Origin: Arthrobacter sp.
Lineage (GTDB): Bacteria; Actinomycetota; Actinomycetes; Actinomycetales; Micrococcaceae
Direction: 5' to 3'
NCBI GenBank assembly: GCA_031178585.1
Contig: JAPSIT010000046.1
Coordinates: 1 to 12,658, forward strand
DNA: 12,658 bases
The stretch's first letter is position 1. Each line of letters starts with the position of its first letter. A program made the position numbers and the translations under genes. A model generated the notes under the pieces. It worked only from the letters and a program-made list of their open reading frames with translations, had not been told where the DNA came from and ran no database searches. Of this stretch, positions 1 through 6,907 are shown piece after piece.

Positions 1-233
1 CCGTTGTCCACGAGGTACCGGAGCTGGCCGAACGTGCGCTGCCGGTGTTCGGTGGACGTGAGGCCCTCGATCTTGTGCAGCTCCGGGCGCGCTGCAAGTT
101 CCCGCGCCTGGCGCCGTATGTCCGCCCATTTCCCCAGCAGCTGCTCACCCAGCGCCGCCACGTCGACGGCGGGCGGGGCGCCATCGGCTGCGCCGAAGGT
201 AGTGTCAGAGGGGCGGTCCGCTACTTCAGTCAT
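1..233 (-). CDS. Acyl-CoA oxidase/dehydrogenase family protein, N-terminal part
   Basis: The gene starts at ATG 233 on the minus strand and runs out of the window at position 1, so only about 77 residues are visible. An AAGGAAG Shine-Dalgarno lies six bases before the ATG. The visible part has a short polar N-terminus followed by a charged helical stretch containing WADIRRQARELAARPELHKI and then FGQLRYLVDN. I recognise this as the N-terminal helical region of actinobacterial acyl-CoA oxidases of the acyl-CoA dehydrogenase superfamily. These FAD enzymes form trans-2-enoyl-CoA from acyl-CoA, the first step of beta-oxidation. The FAD site and catalytic base lie outside the window, so oxidase and dehydrogenase cannot be told apart. 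It lies 34 bases downstream of the TetR gene on the same strand, so co-transcription is likely. The neighbouring thiolase, ketoreductase and hydratase genes support a role in fatty-acid degradation. Confidence 0.8.
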   Translation of the reverse strand, partial: MTEVADRPSDTTFGAADGAPPAVDVAALGEQLLGKWADIRRQARELAARPELHKIEGLTSTEHRQRTFGQLRYLVDN

Positions 234-267
234 ATCGCTTCCTTCGTTGGATCTGACAAATGTGAGG

Positions 268-951
268 TTATGGAACGTCGTTGAGCTCGGGCGCGATGCC
301 CACGCACAACCAGGCGGTGATCTGGCGTGCCATCGTTTCCTGGTCAGGCTTCCCGGGGGAGTCGGGGCTGGCCAGCCACTGTTCACCCGCATTGCGGACA
401 AGCCCGATCGCGGCGTTCGGCCAGTAGCCGATCACAGCTTCCTTGCCCGGGCCGAGGTGGGTGCGCATGGGACGGGCGATCATGTCCGCGATGGAATCGA
501 AAAAGTGGCCCAGTGCCCCTGCCGTGGCGATGCTCTGACCGCCGTCGGGATCCGCTGCTGAATAGCGGGTGACAAACGTGTAGACATTCGGGCTGGTCTC
601 GGCCATTTGCAGGTAGGCCGAGACCATCGCGAACAGGCCCTCGCGAGGCGTCTGGGCCGCCTGCGCCGCGTCCTGGATCCGCCGCTGCATCTGGTTCAGC
701 ACGACGTCGCCCACAGCCTGCTGAAGACCGGCTTTGTCCCCGAAGTACCGGTAGAAGACGGACTTTGAGGTCCCGGCGGCGGCGGCAATGTCCTCCATGG
801 AGGCATCGCTGCCAAGGAGGTGGACCGCCCGGCGGGCAGCTTTGATGAGCTCCCCGCGGCGCTCTTCGCGGTGGGACTGCCACCTGGAAGCCCGGCCGTC
901 GACTGCTGCAGGTTCGGTCCGGGAATTGCCGGGAGGCAGGAGGTTGTTCAC
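268..951 (-). CDS. TetR/AcrR family transcriptional regulator
   Basis: This is a 227-residue one-component repressor if started at GTG 951. The DNA-binding domain is at residues about 32-78: helix one around ELIKAARRAVHLL, then the helix-turn-helix SMEDIAAAAGTSKSVFYRYF with the usual K(A/S)GLQQAV follow-on. The rest is an all-helical ligand and dimerisation domain with no recognisable ligand signature. Length is normal for the family. The reading frame stays open to 1125, but a start there would run into the divergent thiolase gene. GTG 951 is the first plausible start outside that gene and is the outer base of the 33-bp palindrome. There is no convincing Shine-Dalgarno, so a leaderless mRNA is likely. 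The gene is divergent from the thiolase operon and upstream of the oxidase gene. It is therefore inferred to repress both arms, with an acyl-CoA-type ligand as the likely inducer. The ligand is not shown by the sequence. Confidence 0.88.
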   Translation of the reverse strand: MNNLLPPGNSRTEPAAVDGRASRWQSHREERRGELIKAARRAVHLLGSDASMEDIAAAAGTSKSVFYRYFGDKAGLQQAVGDVVLNQMQRRIQDAAQAAQTPREGLFAMVSAYLQMAETSPNVYTFVTRYSAADPDGGQSIATAGALGHFFDSIADMIARPMRTHLGPGKEAVIGYWPNAAIGLVRNAGEQWLASPDSPGKPDQETMARQITAWLCVGIAPELNDVP

Positions 952-975
952 GATACCCAGCGTATCAGGTACGCT
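947..975 (+). promoter_or_regulatory. Predicted promoter of the thiolase-ketoreductase-hydratase operon
   Basis: A -35-like TTCACG (947-952) is followed by a 17-base spacer and a -10-like TACGCT (970-975). The expected transcription start near 982 gives a leader of about 30 bases that contains the AAGGAG ribosome site at 1001-1006. The -10 lies wholly in the right arm of the palindrome, so bound regulator should block polymerase. Both hexamers match the consensus only moderately. Confidence 0.45.
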
Positions 976-983
976 GGGTATCG
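951..983. promoter_or_regulatory. 33-bp palindromic operator between the TetR gene and the thiolase operon
   Basis: Arms CGATACCCAGCGTA (951-964) and TACGCTGGGTATCG (970-983) are perfect reverse complements separated by TCAGG. A 14-bp perfect arm is far beyond chance in 60 bases of spacer. Size and position fit the operator of the adjacent TetR regulator. The palindrome's left edge is the GTG of the TetR gene, and both predicted -10 elements lie inside it. A second short palindrome, TATCGATA (979-986), overlaps the right edge. Binding by this TetR protein is inference from position. Confidence 0.85.
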
Positions 984-987
984 ATAA
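959..987 (-). promoter_or_regulatory. Predicted promoter of the TetR-oxidase transcript
   Basis: On the minus strand TTATCG (987-982), a 17-base spacer and TACGCT (964-959) form a weak promoter. The -10 is the same hexamer as on the plus strand because it lies in the symmetric arm. Seven bases separate it from GTG 951, so the transcript would begin at or near the start codon. This agrees with the missing Shine-Dalgarno. The -35 match is poor. Confidence 0.35.
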
Positions 988-1012
988 CCCACGCGGAACG
1001 AAGGAGACTCGC

Positions 1013-2368
1013 ATGTCCACTGAAGGGCAGTCATTGAATGGAACCGGCGGAGCTGCAGCGCCATCCGGCCGGAACCTGCGTTCGGCAGTCGTGGTGGGCG
1101 GCAACAGGATTCCCTTTGCCCGCACAGGCGGCGCCTACACCAAGTCGTCGAACCAGGACATGCTCACAGCCGCCCTTGACGGCCTGGTGGCACGTTTCGG
1201 GCTGCAGGATGAACGGATTGGCGAAGTTGCTGCAGGCGCGGTGCTGAAGCACTCACGGGATTTCAACCTGACCCGTGAAGTGGTCCTCGGGTCGGCGCTC
1301 TCTGCCGAAACCCCCGCCTACGACCTGCAGCAGGCATGCGCCACCGGGCTCGAAGCAGTGCTGGGCCTGGCCAACAAGGTCAGGCTGGGGCAGATCGACT
1401 CGGCCATCGCCGGGGGTGTCGATTCCGCCTCTGATGCGCCCATCGCCGTGAGCGAGGGCCTGCGGGAAATTTTGCTGGACCTGAGCCGTGCCAAAACCCT
1501 GCCGCAGCGGCTCCAGATCCTGGCGAGGCTGCGCCCCAAAGACCTGGCTCCCGACGCTCCAAGCACCGGTGAACCCAGGACAGGCCTGTCCATGGGGGAG
1601 CACCAGGCCCTGACCACTGCACAGTGGAAGATCACCCGCGAGGCGCAGGACGAGGTGGCCTACAACAGCCACCGCAACCTGGCCGCCGCCTATGACGCCG
1701 GATTCTTTGATGACCTCCTCACCCCCTACCGCGGGCTGGGCAGGGACTCGAACCTTCGGCCGGACACCAGCCTTGAGAAGCTGGCCACCCTGAAGCCTGT
1801 TTTCGGCCGCAACCTCGGCGCGGAAGCGACCATGACAGCAGGCAACTCCACACCGCTGACCGACGGAGCCTCAACCGTTCTGCTGGCTTCGGAGGAGTGG
1901 GCTGACAGTCATGGCCTGCCAAAGCTCGCGACCGTCGTGGACGGTGAAGCTGCAGCAGTGGACTTTGTCCACGGTAAAGACGGCCTGCTGATGGCCCCGG
2001 CGTTCGCTGTGCCGCGCCTGCTCGCACGGAACGGCCTGACCCTGGACGACATCGACTACTTCGAGATCCACGAGGCTTTTGCCGGAACGGTCCTGAGCAC
2101 ACTCGCCGCGTGGGAGGACGAGGACTTCGGACGCACACGGCTTGGGCTGGACGGTGCGTTCGGCAAGGTAGACCGCTCCCGGCTCAACGTCCACGGCTCC
2201 TCCCTCGCGGCAGGGCACCCCTTCGCCGCCACCGGCGGGCGCATTGTGGCGACGCTCGCCAAGATGCTGCATGAGAAGGGCGCCGTCAACGGGCGGCCCG
2301 CCCTTGGCCTCATTTCCGTCTGCGCCGCCGGCGGACAGGGTGTTGCCGCACTGCTGGAAGCACGCTAG
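1013..2368 (+). CDS. fadA2: Acetyl-CoA acyltransferase (thiolase), FadA2/FadI type
   Basis: This 451-residue enzyme cleaves 3-ketoacyl-CoA with CoA to give acetyl-CoA and a shortened acyl-CoA, the last step of beta-oxidation. The nucleophilic cysteine is C109 in QQACATG. The HEAF motif is at 353-356, which is the FadI/trifunctional-beta variant of NEAF. The GHPFAATGGR motif with H402 is at 401-410, and the acid/base cysteine is C437 in CAAGGQG, so all four catalytic elements are present. The start is ATG 1013, with AAGGAG six bases before it. The frame is open upstream to 788, but that region is the TetR gene on the other strand. The length is longer than a biosynthetic thiolase (about 390) and fits the FadI/FadA2 branch. 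The ketoreductase gene follows after nine bases. The symbol rests on family and on the fabG4/htdX neighbours. Transcription is probably controlled by the palindrome at 951-983. Confidence 0.93.
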   Translation: MSTEGQSLNGTGGAAAPSGRNLRSAVVVGGNRIPFARTGGAYTKSSNQDMLTAALDGLVARFGLQDERIGEVAAGAVLKHSRDFNLTREVVLGSALSAETPAYDLQQACATGLEAVLGLANKVRLGQIDSAIAGGVDSASDAPIAVSEGLREILLDLSRAKTLPQRLQILARLRPKDLAPDAPSTGEPRTGLSMGEHQALTTAQWKITREAQDEVAYNSHRNLAAAYDAGFFDDLLTPYRGLGRDSNLRPDTSLEKLATLKPVFGRNLGAEATMTAGNSTPLTDGASTVLLASEEWADSHGLPKLATVVDGEAAAVDFVHGKDGLLMAPAFAVPRLLARNGLTLDDIDYFEIHEAFAGTVLSTLAAWEDEDFGRTRLGLDGAFGKVDRSRLNVHGSSLAAGHPFAATGGRIVATLAKMLHEKGAVNGRPALGLISVCAAGGQGVAALLEAR

Positions 2369-2377
2369 GGGATTTTC

Positions 2378-3715
2378 ATGACGGATACATATACGCGGCT
2401 GGTCAGCACGGGTCCGGGCAGGGACGTCGCGAAGAAGCTTGGACTCCCGCAGCCGTCCGCGCTCCGGCGCTACGAACCCGGCCAGCCCCTCCTGGCTGGT
2501 CCTGTGCTGGTCATCGGGTCAAGTGCAGGAGCGGACGACCTCGCCGGAGAGCTCCTGGGCTGGGACGCGGAGGTCCGCCGGCATGCTGTGCCCAAGGAAC
2601 GGCTGGGGGCGGTCCTGCTGGTCTTGGACGATCTCCAATCGCCCGCCGATCTTGAACAGCCAGTGCTTGTAGCGGGACCCGCCCTGCGGGAGCTGGCACC
2701 GAACGGGCGCGTGGTCACCATTTCCCGCGCTCCCGACGGCGCCCGGCCGGCCGCCGCTGCTGCCCGCCAGGGGGTGGACGGGCTGCTCCGCTCCGTGGCC
2801 AAGGAACTGCGGGCCGGAGCCACGGGCAACGGCATCGTCCTTACAGACGGCGTCAGCACCACGGCTCCCTCCGCGCTTGGGGCGCTTCGGTTCTTCCTCT
2901 CGGGCCGTTCGGCCTTCGTGGATGGACAGTTCCTGCGGGTCGGGTCGACCTCGGGAAGCCTCCCCGCCGTACCGGACGCGCCGCTTACGGGGAAGGTCGC
3001 CGTGGTCACAGGTGCCGCCCGCGGTATTGGGGCGTCAATTGCACGTACGCTGCACCGGGACGGAGCAACGGTAGTGGCTGTGGACATTCCGGCCGCAGGC
3101 GACCATTTGGCCGAGGTCGCCAACGGGATCCGGGGCACAGCGCTCCAGCTCGATGTCACGCGCGAGGATGCCGGCCAGCTGATTATTGACCACGCCGTCA
3201 GCCGGCACGGACGGCTGGACATCATGGTGCACAACGCGGGCATTACCCGGGACAAGCTGCTCGTCAACATGGATCACGGGCGGTGGAGTTCCGTCATGGG
3301 TGTGAACCTTGAGGCCCAGCTGCGGATCAATGAAGCCTTGCTGGCCTCCGGTCATTTCCGCTCTGCTCCAAGAATCGTTTCGGTGGCGTCCACCAGCGGC
3401 ATTGCGGGCAACCGCGGCCAGACGAACTACTCGGCTTCCAAGGCCGGTGTGATCGGCATGGTTCGCGCCACAGCGCCTCTGCTTACGGAATACGGCGGGT
3501 CCATCAATGCTGTGGCCCCGGGTTTCATTGAGACGGAGATGACGGCCCGTATGCCGTTCGCCCCACGGGAGATCGCGCGGCGGCTCAACTCGCTCCAGCA
3601 GGGCGGGCGTCCTGAAGACGTGGCCGAAGCCATCGCGTTCCTCGCCAGTGACGCCGCCGGAGGGATATCCGGGCAGGTACTCCGGGTGTGCGGTCAAAAC
3701 CTGGTGGGCGCATGA
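2378..3715 (+). CDS. fabG4: Two-domain 3-oxoacyl reductase, FabG4 type (high-molecular-weight FabG)
   Basis: This 445-residue short-chain dehydrogenase/reductase interconverts 3-oxoacyl and (R)-3-hydroxyacyl thioesters. Residues about 40-195 form a degenerate Rossmann/flavodoxin-like N-terminal domain beginning GPVLVIGSSAG. It lacks a catalytic tetrad. Residues about 203-445 are the active domain: TGAARGIG cofactor loop at 211-218, NAG at 286-288, and the tetrad N310, S338, Y351, K355 (YSASK). A PGFIETEM segment starts at 381. An acidic D at the end of beta-2 (VAVDIP, D236) suggests NAD(H) preference, as known for Mycobacterium tuberculosis FabG4. Ordinary FabG is about 245 residues, so the extra domain is diagnostic of this class. 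The start ATG has an AGGGG about six bases upstream. The gene follows the thiolase stop by nine bases, and its stop codon overlaps the next start as ATGA, so all three genes are probably one transcript. Confidence 0.93.
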   Translation: MTDTYTRLVSTGPGRDVAKKLGLPQPSALRRYEPGQPLLAGPVLVIGSSAGADDLAGELLGWDAEVRRHAVPKERLGAVLLVLDDLQSPADLEQPVLVAGPALRELAPNGRVVTISRAPDGARPAAAAARQGVDGLLRSVAKELRAGATGNGIVLTDGVSTTAPSALGALRFFLSGRSAFVDGQFLRVGSTSGSLPAVPDAPLTGKVAVVTGAARGIGASIARTLHRDGATVVAVDIPAAGDHLAEVANGIRGTALQLDVTREDAGQLIIDHAVSRHGRLDIMVHNAGITRDKLLVNMDHGRWSSVMGVNLEAQLRINEALLASGHFRSAPRIVSVASTSGIAGNRGQTNYSASKAGVIGMVRATAPLLTEYGGSINAVAPGFIETEMTARMPFAPREIARRLNSLQQGGRPEDVAEAIAFLASDAAGGISGQVLRVCGQNLVGA

Positions 3716-4623
3716 GCGTAGCCCAGCCCGTCATCTTGGGTGAGATGCCGTCGCTCTCCAAGCTGTATGTGAATGCGGCGGCCGGGGCGGCGCGGCGTCG
3801 GATTCTTGGATCCCCGGCCGGTGCCGCCCTGCCTGCCGTGAGCCACGAAGTGCGGGAGGTGCGGGCAGACGTCGAAAACCTGACCGCGTACCAGCACTTG
3901 GTCGGTGAGACGGCCAGCGATGTTCTCCCCGCCGGGTTTCTGCATGCCATGGCGTTTCCTGTGGCAATGAGCGTTCTGAACCGGGACGACTTTCCGTTGC
4001 CGCTGCTGGGTATGATCCACCTCCGCAACGTGGTGGAGCAGTTCATCCCGGCAAGGTTCACCGAACCCTTGGACATCACTGCGCGCGCGGAAGGGCTGCG
4101 GGCTCACCGGGCGGGGACGCAGCTGGACGTCCTGGCCGAAATCCGCGGATCAGGGGGCAGCTCCGTTCGCTGGCGCGGCATTTCGACCTATCTTGCAAAG
4201 GGCGTTTTCCTCCCCGGGATAGATAAAGCGTCAGCGGAGGTCCTGGCAGGGGACTTCAAGGCGCCGAACCCGACGGCGGTCTGGCAGCTCGGAGTCGACA
4301 CTGGGCGTGCATACGCGGCAGTCTCCGGGGATTTCAATCCCATCCACCTCAGCGTGCTCTCCGCGAAGGCCCTGGGACTGCGGCGCTCGATCGCCCATGG
4401 CATGTACCTGGCGTCCCGGGCGCTCGCGGATGTCGGGGCGGCCAAAGGTGACGCGTTCCGCTGGGATGTCTCCTTCGAGGCGCCCGTGTACCTCCCGGCA
4501 CGGGTGGCGCTGGAGATCTCCACCGTACAGGGCGAGGGCGACGCCTGGTTGAGATCGGACTACGTGGCCTGGAACCGGAGCTCCGGCCGCAGGCATTTCA
4601 GCGGATCCGTCGCTGCGCTGTGA
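3712..4623 (+). CDS. htdX: MaoC-family (R)-3-hydroxyacyl-thioester dehydratase, HtdX-like
   Basis: This 303-residue double hot-dog hydratase reversibly hydrates trans-2-enoyl-CoA to (R)-3-hydroxyacyl-CoA. The N-terminal hot-dog (about 40-165) lacks the catalytic motif and probably shapes the acyl tunnel. The C-terminal hot-dog (about 185-300) carries the hydratase-2 motif YAAVSGDFNPIH at 201-212, with catalytic D207 and H212 plus N209. IAHGMY follows at 227-232. This split is normal for the long MaoC proteins. The ATG overlaps the ketoreductase stop in an ATGA arrangement, which indicates translational coupling and decides the start against the in-frame upstream codon at 3688. It lies next to a FabG4-type gene, as in M. 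tuberculosis Rv0241c-Rv0242c. Together they suggest an enzyme pair acting through the (R)-hydroxyacyl intermediate. The symbol is by analogy. Only 12 bases separate its stop from the convergent membrane-protein gene. Confidence 0.9.
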   Translation: MSVAQPVILGEMPSLSKLYVNAAAGAARRRILGSPAGAALPAVSHEVREVRADVENLTAYQHLVGETASDVLPAGFLHAMAFPVAMSVLNRDDFPLPLLGMIHLRNVVEQFIPARFTEPLDITARAEGLRAHRAGTQLDVLAEIRGSGGSSVRWRGISTYLAKGVFLPGIDKASAEVLAGDFKAPNPTAVWQLGVDTGRAYAAVSGDFNPIHLSVLSAKALGLRRSIAHGMYLASRALADVGAAKGDAFRWDVSFEAPVYLPARVALEISTVQGEGDAWLRSDYVAWNRSSGRRHFSGSVAAL

Positions 4624-4635
4624 CTGGGCAGGCGC

Positions 4636-5754
4636 CTAGCTGTCCGCCGCCCGGGTCACGCGCAGGATTCGGTGAAGGCTCAGCAGGATGGACTCGGCTG
4701 CACTCGGCGCACCGGCATCGGCGTCGTCGTCGAGGATGCGTGCCCGCAGGACGTCAACGGCCCGGTGCGCTTCCTGCTTCAGTTCGTGCCGCCGATCTTC
4801 ATCCTCCTCTGCGGCGGCGCGCAAAACCTCTCCGACGGCCGCGAGCGCCCTGGCGAGCGGCTCACTGTGGGCCATCGGGATAGTGAAGGGCAGTTCCTTG
4901 TTCCAGATGACCTCGGCGAGGACCTCGGTCATGTCCTGGATGTAGAACGTGATGCGTTCCAGGTCGCGGAGGTTGCGGTAGTCCCGATCGACGTCGCGGG
5001 GGTGGAAGCGGCGCCGGGGGTTTGCCTCGCGGCTTGCGTCGGCCCGTTGCACGGCGGCCCGCACAGACCTTGCCGACCTTGCCAGTTCGTCAGACCGGAG
5101 GGACCAGTCCTCGTGCTCCGGCGGCCACTTTTCGTGGACAGCCGCCCCCATGTCCGTCAGCTGCCGGGCCAGGGCAAGCCGCAGTTCGGCCAGGCTGAGG
5201 GCCGCCGCGTTGAAGTGGAGGGGCGGGAAAACGAGGAGATTGACGGCGACGCCGACAGCGACCCCGACGCCCATCTGCAACAGGTAGCCATACGAGAAGT
5301 CGTCGGGATTGCTGCCGCCCACCAGCAACACCAGCAGTGCCGCCGTCGGAATCCAGTCCCGGCCGGCCCCGACCCGGGGGAGCCCGGCGAGCAGGACGCC
5401 CAGGGCCATCACCAGGCCAACTGAGAGCGGAGTGGCGCCCAGGCTGAGCAGCAGGAAGGCCAGCGCGATTCCTGCGGCGAGGCCCACAAGGGTCTGCAGG
5501 CCCTGGCGCATGGAGCCGGCGACGTTTTCGTACATCACCACCAGGGCGCCGAGTGGGGCGTAGTAGGGGTAGTTGGCGGCAGCCCCGGGCATGTGCGGGG
5601 CGATGAGAAACGCCACGCCCGCGGCCAGGCCTGCCTTGGCTGCCAGCTGGAGCCGTGGAGCCGCAAGGGCGCGCCGCGTTCTTTCGGCCGCAGCCCGGCC
5701 AAACCTCCTCGCCCAGGATTCTCCGGCTGGGGTCTCCTGCTTCAGGGTGCTCAT
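4636..5754 (-). CDS. FUSC / aromatic acid exporter-like membrane protein
   Basis: This 372-residue protein has six hydrophobic segments in its first half (about 35-52, 64-78, 84-105, 107-125, 134-147 and 156-177), then a largely helical, charged cytoplasmic half (178-372). This layout, with a short segment NYPYYAPLGALVVM and MGVGVAVGVAVNLLVFPP at the last span, is typical of FUSC/ArAE proteins. That family includes AaeB and fusaric-acid resistance proteins that export aromatic acids. At this length it is a single-module bacterial form rather than the about 650-residue AaeB. The substrate is not predictable. The ATG at 5754 has no Shine-Dalgarno but has a promoter-like sequence six bases upstream, so a leaderless mRNA is likely. 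It lies 79 bases downstream of the quinone-reductase-like GST on the same strand. The pairing would suit detoxification and export of aromatic or quinone compounds, but this is inference. Confidence 0.8.
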   Translation of the reverse strand: MSTLKQETPAGESWARRFGRAAAERTRRALAAPRLQLAAKAGLAAGVAFLIAPHMPGAAANYPYYAPLGALVVMYENVAGSMRQGLQTLVGLAAGIALAFLLLSLGATPLSVGLVMALGVLLAGLPRVGAGRDWIPTAALLVLLVGGSNPDDFSYGYLLQMGVGVAVGVAVNLLVFPPLHFNAAALSLAELRLALARQLTDMGAAVHEKWPPEHEDWSLRSDELARSARSVRAAVQRADASREANPRRRFHPRDVDRDYRNLRDLERITFYIQDMTEVLAEVIWNKELPFTIPMAHSEPLARALAAVGEVLRAAAEEDEDRRHELKQEAHRAVDVLRARILDDDADAGAPSAAESILLSLHRILRVTRAADS

Positions 5755-5760
5755 CGGGCA

Positions 5761-5789
5761 ACACTAGGGTGGCTTCGCGGCTGCAACAA
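5761..5789 (-). promoter_or_regulatory. Predicted leaderless promoter of the FUSC-like gene
   Basis: On the minus strand TTGTTG (5789-5784), a 17-base spacer and TAGTGT (5766-5761) form a sigma-70-type promoter. Six bases separate the -10 from ATG 5754, so the expected transcription start is the A of the start codon. No ribosome site is seen, which agrees with leaderless translation, common in actinobacteria. Confidence 0.5.
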
Positions 5790-5833
5790 ATGGATAAACC
5801 GACGCTGGGTGCCGGACGCCCTGCGTGCAGACC

Positions 5834-6895
5834 TCAGCCGGCTCCGTGCCCGGGGGCGACGTCTTCTCCGGCCCGGACGGGCCCAGGCGGGGTTCCTTCG
5901 CCAAAAGGACTCCCGCCCAGGGATTCCCGGCCGTGCGGGGTGAGCCACCCGGAAAGATCGGGTCCTGCGGGGACAATGCGGGTCGGATTGATGTCCTCGT
6001 GGACGATGTAATAGTGCTGCTTGACCTGCACGAAGTCGATGGTGTCCCCGAAGCCCGGGGTCTGGAACAGGTCCCGGGCGTAGCCCCACAGGTTCGGCAT
6101 CTCGCTGAGCTTGTTCCGGTTGCACTTGAAATGCCCGTGATAGACGGCGTCGAACCGCGCCAGGGTTGTGAAGAGCCGGACGTCAGCCTCGGTGATGGAA
6201 TCGCCCACGAGATACCGCTGCACTCCCAGCCGTTCCTCCAGCCAGTCCAGAGCCGTCCACAGGCGGGCGTAGGCGGCATCGTAAGCTTCCTGGGAGCCGG
6301 CGAAGCCGCACCGATAGACGCCGTTGTTCACCTCAGTGAAGATGCGCTTGCTGACGCTGTCGATTTCCATCCGGAGGTGTTCCGGATAGAGCTGCGGCGC
6401 GCCGGGCCGGTGGAATTCGGTCCACTCGGTGGAGAAGTCGAGCGTGATCTGGGGGTAGTTGTTGGTCACAACCGCGCCACTGGCGATGTCGACGATGGCC
6501 GGAACGGTAATGCCGCGCGGGTAGTCGGGGAACCGCCGGAAGTACGCTTCCTGGATCCGCTCGATGCCGAGGACGGGATCCTTGCCGTCGGGGTCGAGGT
6601 CAAAGGTCCAGGAACGGGAGTCATGCGTGGGTCCGGGCTGGCCGAGGGAGATGACGTCTTCCAGTCCCAGCAGGCGCCGGACGATGACTGTCCGGTTCGC
6701 CCACGGGCAGGCCCGGGCGGCAATCAGCCGGTAGCGGCCGGGTTCCACAGGCCAGCCTGGCTCGCCGTTGGGCCCGGGGTGTCCGTCCCGGGTGATCCGG
6801 TCCTCGATGTAGTTCGTGTCCCGGTTGAATTCACCGCCGGTGACGTAGGCGCCCTTGGTGCTGTATTCCTTGACGCTGCTGGGATTCTCGTTCAT
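5834..6895 (-). CDS. Glutathionyl-hydroquinone reductase-like Xi-class glutathione S-transferase
   Basis: This is a 353-residue cytosolic thiol transferase. The thioredoxin-like domain carries the Xi-class active site RACPWANR with C63 as nucleophile, the same number as in E. coli YqjG. VPAIVD at 131-136 and VTNNYPQI at 143-150 form the thiol-binding part. The C-terminal helical domain has the usual NNGVYRCGFAGSQEAYDAAY (190-209) and ITEADVRLFTTLARFD (234-249). Known members reduce glutathionyl-hydroquinones to hydroquinones. Most actinobacteria make mycothiol rather than glutathione, so the real thiol partner is probably different. About 28 residues at the C-terminus are Gly/Pro-rich and probably disordered. 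The ATG has no Shine-Dalgarno. TAGTGT six bases upstream suggests a leaderless message whose -10 overlaps the stop codon of the upstream peptidase gene. The downstream FUSC gene may act with it in quinone or aromatic-acid defence. Confidence 0.9.
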   Translation of the reverse strand: MNENPSSVKEYSTKGAYVTGGEFNRDTNYIEDRITRDGHPGPNGEPGWPVEPGRYRLIAARACPWANRTVIVRRLLGLEDVISLGQPGPTHDSRSWTFDLDPDGKDPVLGIERIQEAYFRRFPDYPRGITVPAIVDIASGAVVTNNYPQITLDFSTEWTEFHRPGAPQLYPEHLRMEIDSVSKRIFTEVNNGVYRCGFAGSQEAYDAAYARLWTALDWLEERLGVQRYLVGDSITEADVRLFTTLARFDAVYHGHFKCNRNKLSEMPNLWGYARDLFQTPGFGDTIDFVQVKQHYYIVHEDINPTRIVPAGPDLSGWLTPHGRESLGGSPFGEGTPPGPVRAGEDVAPGHGAG

Positions 6896-6901
6896 GAGCC
6901 C

Positions 6902-6907
6902 ACACTA
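6902..6907 (-). promoter_or_regulatory. -10-like element for a leaderless GST transcript
   Basis: TAGTGT lies exactly six bases before ATG 6895, the same hexamer and spacing as before the FUSC gene. It shares its first three bases with the TAG stop of the M50 gene. No good -35 is found at 16-18 bases upstream. A TTCACA (6922-6917) lies too close, so this is a weaker call than the FUSC promoter. Confidence 0.3.

Noticed and set aside
788..1012. Upstream in-frame extension of the thiolase gene
   Set aside because: It runs across the operator and the TetR coding region on the other strand. ATG 1013 has a clear AAGGAG at the right distance.
952..1125. Longer TetR protein starting at 1125 or at ATG 1017
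   Set aside because: It would overlap the thiolase start and run through the palindrome. The extra residues do not resemble a TetR N-terminus.
2470..3270. Long open frame on the minus strand inside the ketoreductase gene
   Set aside because: It is a shadow of high-GC coding sequence, Ser/Arg/Pro-rich with no motif, opposite an intact enzyme gene.
4672..5424. 250-codon plus-strand frame opposite the FUSC gene
   Set aside because: Composition is typical of a complementary shadow. The minus strand has six membrane spans and a clear family layout.
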